A DNA stretch of 64,000 bases from an uncultured Paraglaciecola sp. (GTDB lineage: Bacteria > Pseudomonadota > Gammaproteobacteria > Enterobacterales > Alteromonadaceae), in contig CANMKA010000006.1 in assembly GCA_947498355.1 (NCBI GenBank), positions 1 through 64,000 of the forward strand, read 5' to 3'. Below are positions 18,612 through 26,736 of the stretch, piece after piece. The first letter of the stretch is position 1, and each line of letters begins with the position of its first letter. The position numbers and the translations under genes are program-made. The notes beneath the pieces were generated by a model. It searched no databases. It worked only from the letters and a program-made list of their open reading frames with translations, and had not been told where the DNA came from.

Positions 18612-19352
18612 TTGCGTATAGACGTTTTACTCGAACATCCTGACTTTTTTGCCGTACACAAACCCCCTGAAATCGCAGTGCAAGACGAACAAGATAAAAC
18701 AGGGATACTGCCCCTGTTATGCCAGCAACTTAATGTAGACAAACTATGGTTGGTGCATCGCTTAGACAAAGTTACGTCAGGGATCCTCATTGTTGCGCGC
18801 ACGGCCCAAGCCGCAGCCAAATTTGGTGAACTCTTTACGCAAAAACACATACAAAAATTTTATCTTGCCGTTAGTCATAAAAAACCCAAGAAAAAACAAG
18901 GGGCAGTAAAAGGCGGAATGCAAAAAGTCCGTGGTGGCGCGTGGATGCTCAATTCGAGCAATGACAATTTTGCCCATAGCCAATTCTTTAGCTTTGGTGT
19001 ATCTCCTAATACTCGGCTTTTTTTAGTTAAACCTTTAACGGGCAAAACCCATCAAATTAGAGTGGCATTAAAAAGTGTCGGAAGTCCAATCCTTGGCGAT
19101 ACATTGTACAAAGGCCAACAAGCCGATAGAACCTATCTACATGCCTTTGCTTTGCGCTTTGTTTACGACAATCAGGCAATTGATATTCGATGTATGCCAA
19201 CTACGGGCCAAGCTTTTCTCGAATCAGACATGCAAGAGTCTATTGCGGCTTTAGCAGACGTAAATGCCTATCCTTGGCCTAAAACAAGGTCGCCCAAAAT
19301 TCGCGATTCTAAGGCTAATACGCTTCAAGAGGGAAAAAATGAGCGCACCTAG
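18612..19352 (+). CDS. RluA-type pseudouridine synthase
   Basis: This 246-residue protein has the catalytic signature HRLDKVTSG with D52 as the nucleophile, plus PLTGKTHQIRVALKSVGSPILGD, typical of the RluA family. There is no S4 domain. It resembles the TIGR01621-type enzymes, whose RNA target is not assigned. The start is TTG at 18612, 8 bases after the Hpt stop. Its 3' end overlaps the ketopantoate reductase start by 14 bases. Confidence 0.87.
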   Translation: MRIDVLLEHPDFFAVHKPPEIAVQDEQDKTGILPLLCQQLNVDKLWLVHRLDKVTSGILIVARTAQAAAKFGELFTQKHIQKFYLAVSHKKPKKKQGAVKGGMQKVRGGAWMLNSSNDNFAHSQFFSFGVSPNTRLFLVKPLTGKTHQIRVALKSVGSPILGDTLYKGQQADRTYLHAFALRFVYDNQAIDIRCMPTTGQAFLESDMQESIAALADVNAYPWPKTRSPKIRDSKANTLQEGKNERT

Positions 19353-20256
19353 GATTGCGATAGTCGGGACAGGCGCCATAGGTGGCCTACTCGCTAAAAG
19401 CTGTGAAGAACACCAACTCCCCTATTCTGTCGTTACCCGCGATAACCAGTCGTCAGCACTAAAAGTGACTAACCTAGATAACCACACTCTGCACCTACAG
19501 CTTACGAGCACAAAAGATACTGAATTTGACCTACTACTCCTACCCGTAAAAGCGTATCAAGTTGAACAAGCGTTAAAGGAGTTAAAAGAGCGTATTTTAC
19601 CCAGACATACCTTAGTTTTATTACACAATGGTATGGGCGGTATCGAAAGTGCCAAAAAGCACTACCCCAATAACCCAATTGTCGCCGGCATAACAAGCTA
19701 CGGGGCGCTAAAATCGGGGCCAAATCACATTACAGAAACTGGCTCAGGTGACAGTCATTTTGGTTGGGTCTCCAAACAACAAATAAATGAACAGGGTCAA
19801 GCCGAGATAGAACACACTCTCAATAAACTGCTTCCGCCTTGCACATGGCATCAAGATATTACCCTAGCACTTTGGAATAAGTTGGTAATCAATTGCGTCA
19901 TCAACCCCATTACCGCTATTTATGACGTGAAGAATGGCGATTTGGCTCATACTGTTTATCGCCAAAAAATAACCCAAGTCTGTGAAGAACTCGCAAAAGT
20001 AATGACGGCAGTGGACTATCCAACATCAGCCAACCACCTAAGGCAAAATGTGGAGCACGTTATTAGCAACACAGCCGCTAACTATTCGTCTATGCATCAA
20101 GATATAAAACATAGCAGGCCCACTGAAATACAGCACATCAATGGTTACGTTGTCGAGCTTGCTAACAAGCTGAAAATAGACACTCCAGTTAATCAGCAGC
20201 TGTATCAGGCGGTTTTATATTTGGAACAAAAAAGCCCTTTATTCAATCGTAAATAA
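19339..20256 (+). CDS. panE: 2-dehydropantoate 2-reductase
   Basis: Ketopantoate reductase uses NADPH to make pantoate for coenzyme A synthesis. The N-terminal Rossmann motif is GTGAIGG (residues 10-16 from this start). LLHNGMG, a catalytic-lysine region (LWNKLVINCVINPITA) and a C-terminal helical domain with EIQHINGYVV follow, all family hallmarks. The frame is open to 19264, but ATG at 19339 with GAGGG upstream gives the normal 305-residue protein. It overlaps the pseudouridine synthase gene by 14 bases. Confidence 0.9.
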   Translation: MSAPRIAIVGTGAIGGLLAKSCEEHQLPYSVVTRDNQSSALKVTNLDNHTLHLQLTSTKDTEFDLLLLPVKAYQVEQALKELKERILPRHTLVLLHNGMGGIESAKKHYPNNPIVAGITSYGALKSGPNHITETGSGDSHFGWVSKQQINEQGQAEIEHTLNKLLPPCTWHQDITLALWNKLVINCVINPITAIYDVKNGDLAHTVYRQKITQVCEELAKVMTAVDYPTSANHLRQNVEHVISNTAANYSSMHQDIKHSRPTEIQHINGYVVELANKLKIDTPVNQQLYQAVLYLEQKSPLFNRK

Positions 20257-20261
20257 AGGGC
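20234..20261. terminator. bidirectional terminator hairpin between panE and DUF4862
   Basis: GCCCTTTATT at 20234-20243 pairs perfectly with AATAAAGGGC at 20252-20261, with an 8-base loop. The A-run just left of it becomes a U-tract for the minus-strand gene. The panE stop codon lies inside the right arm. Confidence 0.75.
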
Positions 20262-20281
20262 CTTGTTTCGCAAAAACACGC

Positions 20282-21241
20282 TTACTTCGCGCAGCGTTCC
20301 ATCGCAGCTAAACAGTCTTTAATATAGTTTACTCTTTGTTCCAAATCGCAAGATGTAGGCCGGATCCCCAACTTTATGCCTAAAATGGCTAAGCTTTGGT
20401 GACCAGCGGCCAGCATGCAATCATGCATTTGTTGCTCTGTGAGTAATGAGCCTGCTGCTCCCGTTACTAATTTATTATTTGGCGCAGGAGGCATATGGGT
20501 GTCGGCCCACTCACCATATTCAGTGGTTTGCTCAGATACTCCAGAGAACATCAAACCCGCCAGCAAATTATTCGCCTTTAATAGCGCTATATGATCCAAC
20601 GCCCCTTGCTCAGAGCGAGTTTCGATTACCGAGCGCCCCCAATTGACTAACATACTAATCTTGCTGCTGCTCCCCAGATTGAGCCGCTTTAATGCCTTGA
20701 TCTCGTCTTCAATGGTCAAAAAGCCCTTGGCGGGCTTTTGCCCTTCAATTAAGGTATCGCAGTGTTCAATTATTAATTGTGCGCCTTGCCAGTCCCATTC
20801 TCTTATCGTTTCGAGGGAGCTCACTAAGGCATCAACCGAGCTTGACGCACGTTGGCGGTTAGGTGCTGTTTGAATTTCAATTGCCTTAACCACTTGGCGT
20901 CCAGCGTGAGCATTCAATTTGGCGACGGCTTGCTGCGCACTTTGCATAAAATCTATCGCTTGCTGCCGGCCAACCCTATCTGTTGATGCTAAACCAAACT
21001 GGGGGTTGTTATCCAATGCACTCATGATCCCCGGAATACAGGTAAAAACAAACTGCCAATTTGTATCTATATTCTGCAAAAACCAATCATCATCATGAGG
21101 GTGTAATTTACCTAAAAACGGATGCTCTAAACCTTTAACGCTGGGTGTGTTTTTAAGCGCATCGTAATAAGCTGATTCTAATTCAGGATCCCACCCCGAG
21201 ACATTAGGAGACGAGGCATAAGCCCCTACAAAGTAACCCAT
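20282..21241 (-). CDS. DUF4862 family protein
   Basis: This protein appears to belong to the DUF4862 family, probably a TIM-barrel enzyme of xylose-isomerase-like type (GYFVGAYASSP at the start, IEIQTAP and IIEHCDT as strand ends, LVNWGRSVIETRS). No reaction is established. The frame is open to 21271, but ATG at 21241 begins at the conserved MGYFVGAYA and gives 319 residues. It stands alone. EIQTAP, EHCD and NWGRS may carry metal- or substrate-binding residues, which is inference. Confidence 0.7.
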   Translation of the reverse strand: MGYFVGAYASSPNVSGWDPELESAYYDALKNTPSVKGLEHPFLGKLHPHDDDWFLQNIDTNWQFVFTCIPGIMSALDNNPQFGLASTDRVGRQQAIDFMQSAQQAVAKLNAHAGRQVVKAIEIQTAPNRQRASSSVDALVSSLETIREWDWQGAQLIIEHCDTLIEGQKPAKGFLTIEDEIKALKRLNLGSSSKISMLVNWGRSVIETRSEQGALDHIALLKANNLLAGLMFSGVSEQTTEYGEWADTHMPPAPNNKLVTGAAGSLLTEQQMHDCMLAAGHQSLAILGIKLGIRPTSCDLEQRVNYIKDCLAAMERCAK

Positions 21242-21533
21242 AACATTCCTTGAACATAACAATTGCTTCACTTTAAGGCGCGATAGTGCATAAGGTCAAC
21301 TGGTTTTCGGCCCCATACTTACCGTTAGAATATTTACCTCCTACGCCAATCAATCAAGGCTTTAATAATCGCAGAGTTTTGACTTTTTATTTATGAAAAG
21401 TACATTCACTTATCCACGCACAAACTTGATGCAGGTGATCAAATAAGGGGAAACTATAGCCCCATAATTAATAATTAGCCGTTAATCCCAAAACCCTTAC
21501 CACAAACAATGAACATAAATTTAATTAATTAAA

Positions 21534-21555
21534 AACATACATTTAAGTATATTCA
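21534..21555. promoter_or_regulatory. weak NsrR-like site upstream of the globin gene
   Basis: AACATACATTT at 21534-21544 matches the NsrR half-site AAGATGYATTT at 9 of 11 positions. The following AAGTATATTCA is a poor second half (about 6 of 11). NsrR often controls nitric-oxide-detoxifying globins, so the position is suggestive. The region is AT-rich, so chance is a real alternative. Nothing else was seen in the 21272-21634 gap. Confidence 0.25.
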
Positions 21556-21694
21556 AGCAAAAATTAAGTGAACTAAGCAGGCCAAAAAAATTGAGCTAAA
21601 TTCGATTCGTCCATAAATAAAAAAGGAACGTAACTTGCTGGCTTTCAATTCAGCTATCGCGCTTTCTGAAATTTTTTATATAAGGAATCTAAAC

Positions 21695-22132
21695 GTGTCA
21701 TTATCAAACAAGCAAATTACGTTAATTCAAGACAGTTTTAAGCTAGTTGTGCCCATAAAAGATCAAGCCGCGGACATCTTTTACACCAAATTATTTGAAT
21801 ATGACCCAGAGCTAAAACCTCTGTTCAAAACGAGTATGTTAACCCAAGGACAAAAGCTCATGGCTACCCTAGGGGCAGCAGTAAACGGATTGAACAGCCT
21901 ACCCACTCTAGTACCCATACTAGAAAACCTAGCCATTAGACACATAGATTATGGGGTAAAACCCGAACACTACGATACTGTGGGTAAAGCGTTAATTGAT
22001 ACCTTGCAAGCAGGGTTAGGCGATCAATTTACGCCAAGCGTAAAAGAGGCATGGCTCGATCTGTACACATTAGTAGCCACCGTAATGCAAAACGCAGCCT
22101 ACCCAGAGCTGTTCGCGACCAACCAAATATAA
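21695..22132 (+). CDS. single-domain bacterial haemoglobin
   Basis: This is a globin of the Vitreoscilla haemoglobin/flavohaemoglobin-head type, without reductase domains. From GTG at 21695 it has 145 residues. The proximal histidine is H83 (IRHIDYGVKPEHY) and the B10 tyrosine is in DIFYTKLFEYDP (Y30). The family binds O2 and can detoxify nitric oxide when given electrons. AAGGA lies eight bases before this GTG, and the start agrees with the family N-terminus. An upstream TTG at 21635 would add 20 unlikely residues. Confidence 0.88.
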   Translation: MSLSNKQITLIQDSFKLVVPIKDQAADIFYTKLFEYDPELKPLFKTSMLTQGQKLMATLGAAVNGLNSLPTLVPILENLAIRHIDYGVKPEHYDTVGKALIDTLQAGLGDQFTPSVKEAWLDLYTLVATVMQNAAYPELFATNQI

Positions 22133-22614
22133 TAGACTAGAAATATCAGATTTTGCGGACGGCACTAAAGTTAAACCAGTATTGTCTGACCATGAAATGA
22201 ACGACAAGGTGTTGAATTAAAATAAAACTATTAAAAATCATATTCTTAGGGTAATTTTGAATGAGCAATAAATTGTACCCGAGGCAGACAAACATTGTTT
22301 AGAACAGAATTTGATAACTAAAGAGATTCTACTACGCACGAACTACATGGACGTAGTCAACAACTGAGCCGCACCTGCTGGAACAAGGTTTTAGAAAAAC
22401 ATGCCCATCATATTGAGTAAACTAGGTCTTTGAACCAAGACCCTCTTTGTGCCTTTAGCTGCCTGCCCCTCGAATTTGGCTACGTGAGGATCCGCTGAGT
22501 ACATTTACAAACGTTAGAAAATTAATACAACTGACAACCTGTTTCTGTCCAAAATCCTGAGGGACTGTAACTTTTTGCCTTTGGTTTCACTATCACGCAG
22601 AACAGTCCCAATAC
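22133..22614. other. 482-base gap without a recognisable gene
   Basis: No intact reading frame, RNA gene or strong terminator was seen between the globin gene and the hydroxyacid dehydrogenase. Several short open stretches of 25-30 codons, broken by stops in all frames (for example around 22260-22420), could be decayed coding sequence, but none is recognisable. Confidence 0.4.
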
Positions 22615-23571
22615 TTAATATCCCAGAGATAAATCTACGCATTCAGGCCATTTTTGCTCTTTTCGATAAGCAATAATCGTTTCTGCAACTATTTTGACAG
22701 CCGTTTTCTTGTTTGTAGGTGCCGAAATATGAGGCAATATTGTAATTTTCGGATTGCTCCACAACTCTGAATCTTCAGGAAGAGGCTCTTGGTCGAAGAC
22801 ATCCAATACAGCGTGCGCAATGTGCCCTTTATTGATTAACTCAATCAAATCAGATGTATTAACAATACTCCCTCGAGAAAAATTTATTAACTTTGAACCC
22901 AACGGCAACCAAGCCAATTTTTCTTTATCTAAAAGTCGATGCGTTTCCGACGTTAAAGGCAATAAATTAATCAGAATATCAGTCTGGGCCAACATAGCTT
23001 TCAGACCAGCAACGCCATAAAAATGATTAACACTATCAAGCTGTTTATTACTGCGTGTCCAACAACTCAACTGATAATCAAGTTTTTTTAACAGTTCAAG
23101 AGAGGCAAGCCCCAATTTACCCGCTCCCAATATACTTACTCGTACATGCTTAGAGTTAATATTGGGTAACTGAAGCCACTTTTTAGCGGTTTGTTGACCC
23201 ACATATTTCGACATATTTCGTTGTAAATACAGTGTCCAAGCCAATACCGATTCGGCCATCGAAATGGATAGCTGCGTATCTTCGAGTCGAGCAAGCCTAA
23301 CCTGAACTCGGCTAAACTCTTGACTCCTTAACGCGCTCACTAATTTTTCAACACCAGCCCAAACACTTTGTACTAGCCTCAAGTTTGGGTAGCGAAGTAA
23401 ATCTTCTGGTTGTGGGTTTGCTACAATAGCTATGTCTACCTCATGTACAGTCTCCTCGCCAACCTGTTCGGGCAAGACAATGTGCTCTTCGCTTAACGCT
23501 TCGTTCAATAATTGGATCCATTGCGTTCTTTCATCGTTTGTGATGCTGTCAATAAAAACGATCTTATTCAT
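22615..23571 (-). CDS. D-2-hydroxyacid dehydrogenase (GhrA-like)
   Basis: This 318-residue enzyme of the D-isomer-specific 2-hydroxyacid dehydrogenase family has the NAD(P)-binding GAGKLG motif at 149-154. The catalytic triad is R233 (FSRGSIV), E262 (DQEPLP) and H281 (LPHISAPT). Its size and N-terminal layout (MNKIVFIDS, LVQSVWAGVEKL) fit glyoxylate/hydroxypyruvate reductase A. It overlaps the VOC gene by four bases, so the two are one operon. The actual substrate may differ from glyoxylate. Confidence 0.88.
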   Translation of the reverse strand: MNKIVFIDSITNDERTQWIQLLNEALSEEHIVLPEQVGEETVHEVDIAIVANPQPEDLLRYPNLRLVQSVWAGVEKLVSALRSQEFSRVQVRLARLEDTQLSISMAESVLAWTLYLQRNMSKYVGQQTAKKWLQLPNINSKHVRVSILGAGKLGLASLELLKKLDYQLSCWTRSNKQLDSVNHFYGVAGLKAMLAQTDILINLLPLTSETHRLLDKEKLAWLPLGSKLINFSRGSIVNTSDLIELINKGHIAHAVLDVFDQEPLPEDSELWSNPKITILPHISAPTNKKTAVKIVAETIIAYRKEQKWPECVDLSLGY

Positions 23572-23984
23572 GATGTAAATAGCCGACTCATATCTTTGAA
23601 ACTTTTTAGCTCTAGCGGATTTCCGAACGGATCAAATAAGAAAAAAGTATGTTGTTCACTTGGTTTACCGGCAAATCTAACACTTGGTGGTATAACAAAT
23701 TCAATCCGAGCATCATCTAGTCGGTTCGCAATACGTTTCCAAACAGAGAAAGACAAAACCAATCCAAAATGGGGCATCGGAACCATAGTATTGTCGACTT
23801 TCCCCGTTAGCTCGGTTGTTAGTGGCGAACCTAAATGAAGTGACAATTGATGACCAAAGAAATTAAAGTCAACCCATGTTTCTGTACTTCTGCCTTCTTC
23901 AGCCCCAAGTAATTTGCCATAGAACTCCCTCGCTTGGCATAAGTCAGTAACATTTATAGCTAAATGAAAAATACTTGATTGCAT
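23568..23984 (-). CDS. VOC (glyoxalase/dioxygenase superfamily) protein
   Basis: This 138-residue protein begins IFHLAINVTDLCQAREFYGKLLGAEEGR, the start of a VOC domain, and ends with the second beta-alpha-beta unit (HTFFLFDPFGNPLELKSF). Histidine 7 and the later glutamate (NPLELK) are the usual metal ligands. The function is not predictable within this superfamily. It overlaps the downstream hydroxyacid dehydrogenase by four bases and diverges from the LysR gene, suggesting a small LysR-controlled catabolic unit. Confidence 0.82.
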   Translation of the reverse strand: MQSSIFHLAINVTDLCQAREFYGKLLGAEEGRSTETWVDFNFFGHQLSLHLGSPLTTELTGKVDNTMVPMPHFGLVLSFSVWKRIANRLDDARIEFVIPPSVRFAGKPSEQHTFFLFDPFGNPLELKSFKDMSRLFTS

Positions 23985-24017
23985 GGCGCATCTCCTTTAC
24001 TGATTACCAAACAACTC

Positions 24018-24080
24018 AGATATTAGCAATCGCCATTCAAAAGAGATAATATCTATTTGTTTTTTTCATCATAAGATATT
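24018..24080. promoter_or_regulatory. candidate LysR operator: three AGATA(T/A)T repeats
   Basis: The 99-base divergent intergenic region holds AGATATT at 24018-24024, the palindrome AGATAATATCT at 24044-24054 and AGATATT at 24074-24080, just before the LysR start. They are spaced about 26-30 bases apart, as in LysR recognition and activation sites. No regulator-specific consensus is claimed. Confidence 0.4.
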
Positions 24081-24083
24081 TTT

Positions 24084-24956
24084 ATGGACATTAGATTCAT
24101 ATCTAGCTTGCTTGAGGTTATCAGAACAGGCTCCATAGCCGCTGCGGCAAGAAATCAAATGTTAACACCCGCTGCCGTTAGTCAGCGAATAAAATCCTTA
24201 GAGCACCAATTAGCGTGCGAATTACTGAATCGCGAAGGTCATGCGGCTAAACCCACCGAAGCATGTTTGAGCTTGATACCTAGGCTTACGCATTTAGTTG
24301 AGGAAACAGCAGCTTTAAAGATTGATTTAGATCATTCTGGGATGTTTGGCGATCTAAGAGTGGGTGTTATTTCAACGGCACTTACGGGAGTTTTACCTAA
24401 TGTCATCCAACTTCTTTCTTCCCACGCCCCAAACCTAAAACTTCAAATATTTCCGGGAACATCGTCTAGTTTATACGAGAAGCTATTAGATAAAACACTT
24501 GATGTGATACTTGTGGTAAAGCCGCCTTTTGTGTGTCCTAAATATTTGAAATTAGAGCATCTTTACTCTGAACAATTAGGCCTTATTTGTCACAAATCAA
24601 ATTCTTTGAATATCACAGAATCATTAGTCCATTTACCCTATATACAATATGACAGACTAGCTTGGGGCGGTGCCATTGCAGACTCCTTCCTGCTAGAAAA
24701 CGATATTGCCGTAAATACCTTATGTGAACTTGATGCACTAGAATCTATCGCAATGATGGTTAAAAACGAAATGGGCGTATCACTTACCCCAATTTGGCAA
24801 GGCCTACGCGATTTTTCAAACCAAGTGAAAATACTGCCTATTCAGCAGAATCGTTTCGCACGTCAAATAGAATTAATATCCCACCGACAAGTAGGTAAAG
24901 AGAGGCTTCTTAGTACATTTTCAACGTGCGTGTTAAACGTAGCCAGCAAACTATAG
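24084..24956 (+). CDS. LysR family transcriptional regulator
   Basis: This 290-residue protein has an N-terminal winged helix-turn-helix (GSIAAAARNQMLTPAAVSQR, residues 17-36), which matches the LysR signature. A substrate-binding domain covers residues 90-285. It is transcribed away from the VOC/hydroxyacid dehydrogenase pair across 99 bases, so regulation of that pair is the simplest reading. The inducer is unknown. Confidence 0.92.
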   Translation: MDIRFISSLLEVIRTGSIAAAARNQMLTPAAVSQRIKSLEHQLACELLNREGHAAKPTEACLSLIPRLTHLVEETAALKIDLDHSGMFGDLRVGVISTALTGVLPNVIQLLSSHAPNLKLQIFPGTSSSLYEKLLDKTLDVILVVKPPFVCPKYLKLEHLYSEQLGLICHKSNSLNITESLVHLPYIQYDRLAWGGAIADSFLLENDIAVNTLCELDALESIAMMVKNEMGVSLTPIWQGLRDFSNQVKILPIQQNRFARQIELISHRQVGKERLLSTFSTCVLNVASKL

Positions 24957-25008
24957 GTAGTAAATCGTATGCTCAACTGGGCGTCTAAGAAGGTTTCGCT
25001 AAAACTAG

Positions 25009-25191
25009 AAAAACTGCTCGCGACATAGCAGGCCAGAAGCTGGGTTTCATGATTTAAAGGTAAAAGGCGTAAGTGACTTTGAGGGGAAAACTGCCGAAAA
25101 GCAATTCGCCAGCGGCCATAAAACAGAATCACAAATAAGAGTATACGACAGAAAAGTCGCAGTAGTCCCAACCGTAGAATCCAAAAAATAA
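25009..25191 (+). pseudogene. remnant of a phage-type tyrosine integrase
   Basis: An open tail in the third frame ends at TAA 25189-25191. It reads (R)PEAGFHDLKVKGVSDFEG, then FASGHKTES, then RVYDRK, the C-terminal catalytic end of a tyrosine recombinase: the HxxK/R box, the second histidine (SGHK) and the nucleophile tyrosine (VYDRK). A TAG at 25006 and lack of a start or N-terminal two thirds show it is broken. An overlapping frame (KTARDIAGQKLGF, about 24999-25049) may be the preceding piece, put out of frame by an indel. It lies about 140 bases from the 3' end of tRNA-Leu, a common integration site for such elements. Confidence 0.75.
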
Positions 25192-25270
25192 AGCCGCTCA
25201 AAAAAACCGAAATTGCGAGTAAGAATCTAAATTAATCAATTTATATTATGAAAGTATATTATGAAAGCGG

Positions 25271-25302
25271 CAAAAAAGAAAAATAAAACCTAGGTAAGGT
25301 TT
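25271..25302 (-). terminator. terminator of the tRNA operon
   Basis: AAACCT at 25286-25291 and AGGTTT at 25297-25302 form a short stem with a 5-base loop. Read on the minus strand it is followed by a long U-rich run (25271-25285). It lies about 33 bases downstream of the tRNA-Leu gene. Confidence 0.6.
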
Positions 25303-25334
25303 AATTAAAAGGTAATAAAAACAAAGGTTTAAGA

Positions 25335-25421
25335 TGGTGCCCGGGGCCGGACTTGAACCGGCACGTCATTACTGACGAGGGATTTTAAATCCCTTGTGTC
25401 TACCAATTTCACCACCCGGGC
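25335..25421 (-). tRNA. tRNA-Leu (anticodon TAA)
   Basis: The 87-base gene is on the minus strand. The acceptor arms GCCCGGG and CCCGGGC pair, the anticodon arm AGGGA-TTTAAAA-TCCCT places TAA in the loop, and the long variable arm (CGTCAGTAATGACG) is typical of class II tRNA-Leu. The T-loop GTTCAAGTC is present and CCA is encoded. It is the last gene of a three-tRNA operon. Confidence 0.95.
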
Positions 25422-25468
25422 ATCGGGGGGATACTTACTTTTAGTAAGCTGGTATTGCTAAGCGTTTA

Positions 25469-25542
25469 TGGAGGCGGAACCCGGAGTCGAACCGAGATCC
25501 ACGGATTTGCAATCCGCTGCATAGCCATTCTGCCATTCCGCC
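25469..25542 (-). tRNA. tRNA-Cys (anticodon GCA)
   Basis: The 74-base minus-strand gene has acceptor arms GGCGGAA and TTCCGCC. The anticodon arm GCGGATTGCAAATCCGT shows GCA in the loop. The discriminator base is U73, typical of tRNA-Cys, and CCA is encoded. It is the middle gene of the operon. Confidence 0.95.
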
Positions 25543-25562
25543 GTGCTAGCTATTTGAAAATT

Positions 25563-25637
25563 TGGAGCGGGAAACGAGATTCGAACTCGCGACCCCAACC
25601 TTGGCAAGGTTGTGCTCTACCACTGAGCTATTCCCGC
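25563..25637 (-). tRNA. tRNA-Gly (anticodon GCC)
   Basis: The 75-base minus-strand gene has acceptor arms GCGGGAA and TTCCCGC. The anticodon arm CAACCTTGCCAAGGTTG shows GCC in the loop, and CCA is encoded. It is the first gene of the operon, about 70 bases downstream of the promoter. Confidence 0.95.
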
Positions 25638-25714
25638 TTAATTTTCTAGGTTTTTTGGTGACTAAGACTGTCGTTTTTTAACGTTTCGTCTTGGCCTCCT
25701 CAAACTGTGGGGGC

Positions 25715-25742
25715 ATTCTACATCCACAATTAAAAGTGTCAA
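25715..25742 (-). promoter_or_regulatory. sigma-70 promoter of the tRNA operon
   Basis: On the minus strand a perfect -35 TTGACA (25737-25742) and a -10 TAGAAT (25715-25720) are separated by 16 bases. The -10 is followed by the GC-rich stretch GCCCCC, a discriminator type common in stringently controlled stable-RNA promoters. Nothing else was seen between it and the flavin reductase gene ending at 25973. Confidence 0.75.
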
Positions 25743-25972
25743 CTACAAAACTACTCTTTTTGAACTGACTGGCTAATTTTCGATCTGAAAGCACTAAAAA
25801 CAAACAATTTGTATAAATAACAAGTCAACATTTAGGATATTTCACTTCGCTGACGACTGAGAAAAGACATCAGCTTCTTCTCAGTCAAATGAACTAGGTT
25901 CAAATAGATAAGGTACTCGTTTGCACTTACTGGTACTGAAGAGTGGACAAACAAGTACATTTTACATGCTAG

Positions 25973-26584
25973 TTACTTAGGTCTAGGTACGTCCTGTACT
26001 TCTCCTAAGAAACCGTAGTCATCTCCTCCTAACCGACCAATTGCATCCAGTTTATAAGGATCAACTCTCAGTCTATTCTGCTCGTTAGAGGCAATAACCT
26101 GATCATTTACGTACACTTTTAGTACTTTACCCAAAATCATGGCTTGGCTACTGGTAATGTTTTCGACACGATATTTTTCGCAAGCATAGGCTACATGGCA
26201 ATCCGATAATCTTGGCAGCGAAAAACCATCAAAATCAGACGTGGCTAAACCCAAGTTGTTCACCTCTGATTCGTTTTTTGCAAACGATGCGGCACTAGCT
26301 GTCACTGCTGAGGCCTGTTCTCTGTGGGCAATATGCACGACAAACTTCTCACGCTTTATAATATTTAGGCGAGTATCTTTTGGTACGTTAGGCGCTTTAT
26401 TGCCAACGGATAACATGATGAGTGGAGGATCGCTTGATACCGCGCTGAAATAAGAGAACGGGGCCAAATTTAAGGAATTGTCTTCGTTTTCTGACAGTAC
26501 CCATGCTACTGGTCGTGGAGTCAAGGTTTGAATTATAGTGTGATATACTGCGTTCGGTATCATATTTGCTAGATCAAAAATCAT
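25973..26584 (-). CDS. flavin reductase-like (DIM6/NTAB) protein
   Basis: This 203-residue protein has the split-barrel flavin reductase layout: TPRPVAWVLSENEDNSLNLAPFSYFSAVSSDPPLI at the start of the fold, then NIIKREKFVVHIAH and the C-terminal DAIGRLGGDDYG. Such proteins bind FMN and either reduce flavin or have unknown roles. It is 129 bases from the divergent GGDEF/EAL gene. The halogenase-family gene in this window would need a reduced-flavin supplier, but it is 14 kb away, so no pairing is claimed. Confidence 0.85.
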   Translation of the reverse strand: MIFDLANMIPNAVYHTIIQTLTPRPVAWVLSENEDNSLNLAPFSYFSAVSSDPPLIMLSVGNKAPNVPKDTRLNIIKREKFVVHIAHREQASAVTASAASFAKNESEVNNLGLATSDFDGFSLPRLSDCHVAYACEKYRVENITSSQAMILGKVLKVYVNDQVIASNEQNRLRVDPYKLDAIGRLGGDDYGFLGEVQDVPRPK

Positions 26585-26736
26585 TGATGCCTCGTAATCA
26601 ATATTGGGTTACGCTGTAACATTAGTGGACAACCAGTGGTTAATGCCGTTAAGTATTACCATTATACTAATGCTTATGACCTAAAGCTCACGCAAATCAC
26701 AAGTTTATATTCGTGAATAAAAATATAAGGAAAAGA

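Noticed and set aside
22615..24956. Calling the LysR/VOC/dehydrogenase group cargo of a mobile element
   Set aside because: The integrase scar is near, but no second attachment site or clear compositional shift was seen, so it is only raised as a question.
24863..25201. 112-codon minus-strand frame over the integrase remnant
   Set aside because: It overlaps the end of the LysR gene on the opposite strand, and the plus-strand integrase tail explains the region better.
25455..25649. 64-codon plus-strand frame over the tRNA genes
   Set aside because: It runs antisense through two complete tRNA genes.
9998..26584. Functional pairing of the halogenase-family protein with the flavin reductase-like protein
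   Set aside because: The genes are more than 14 kb apart in separate transcription units, so proximity is not evidence.
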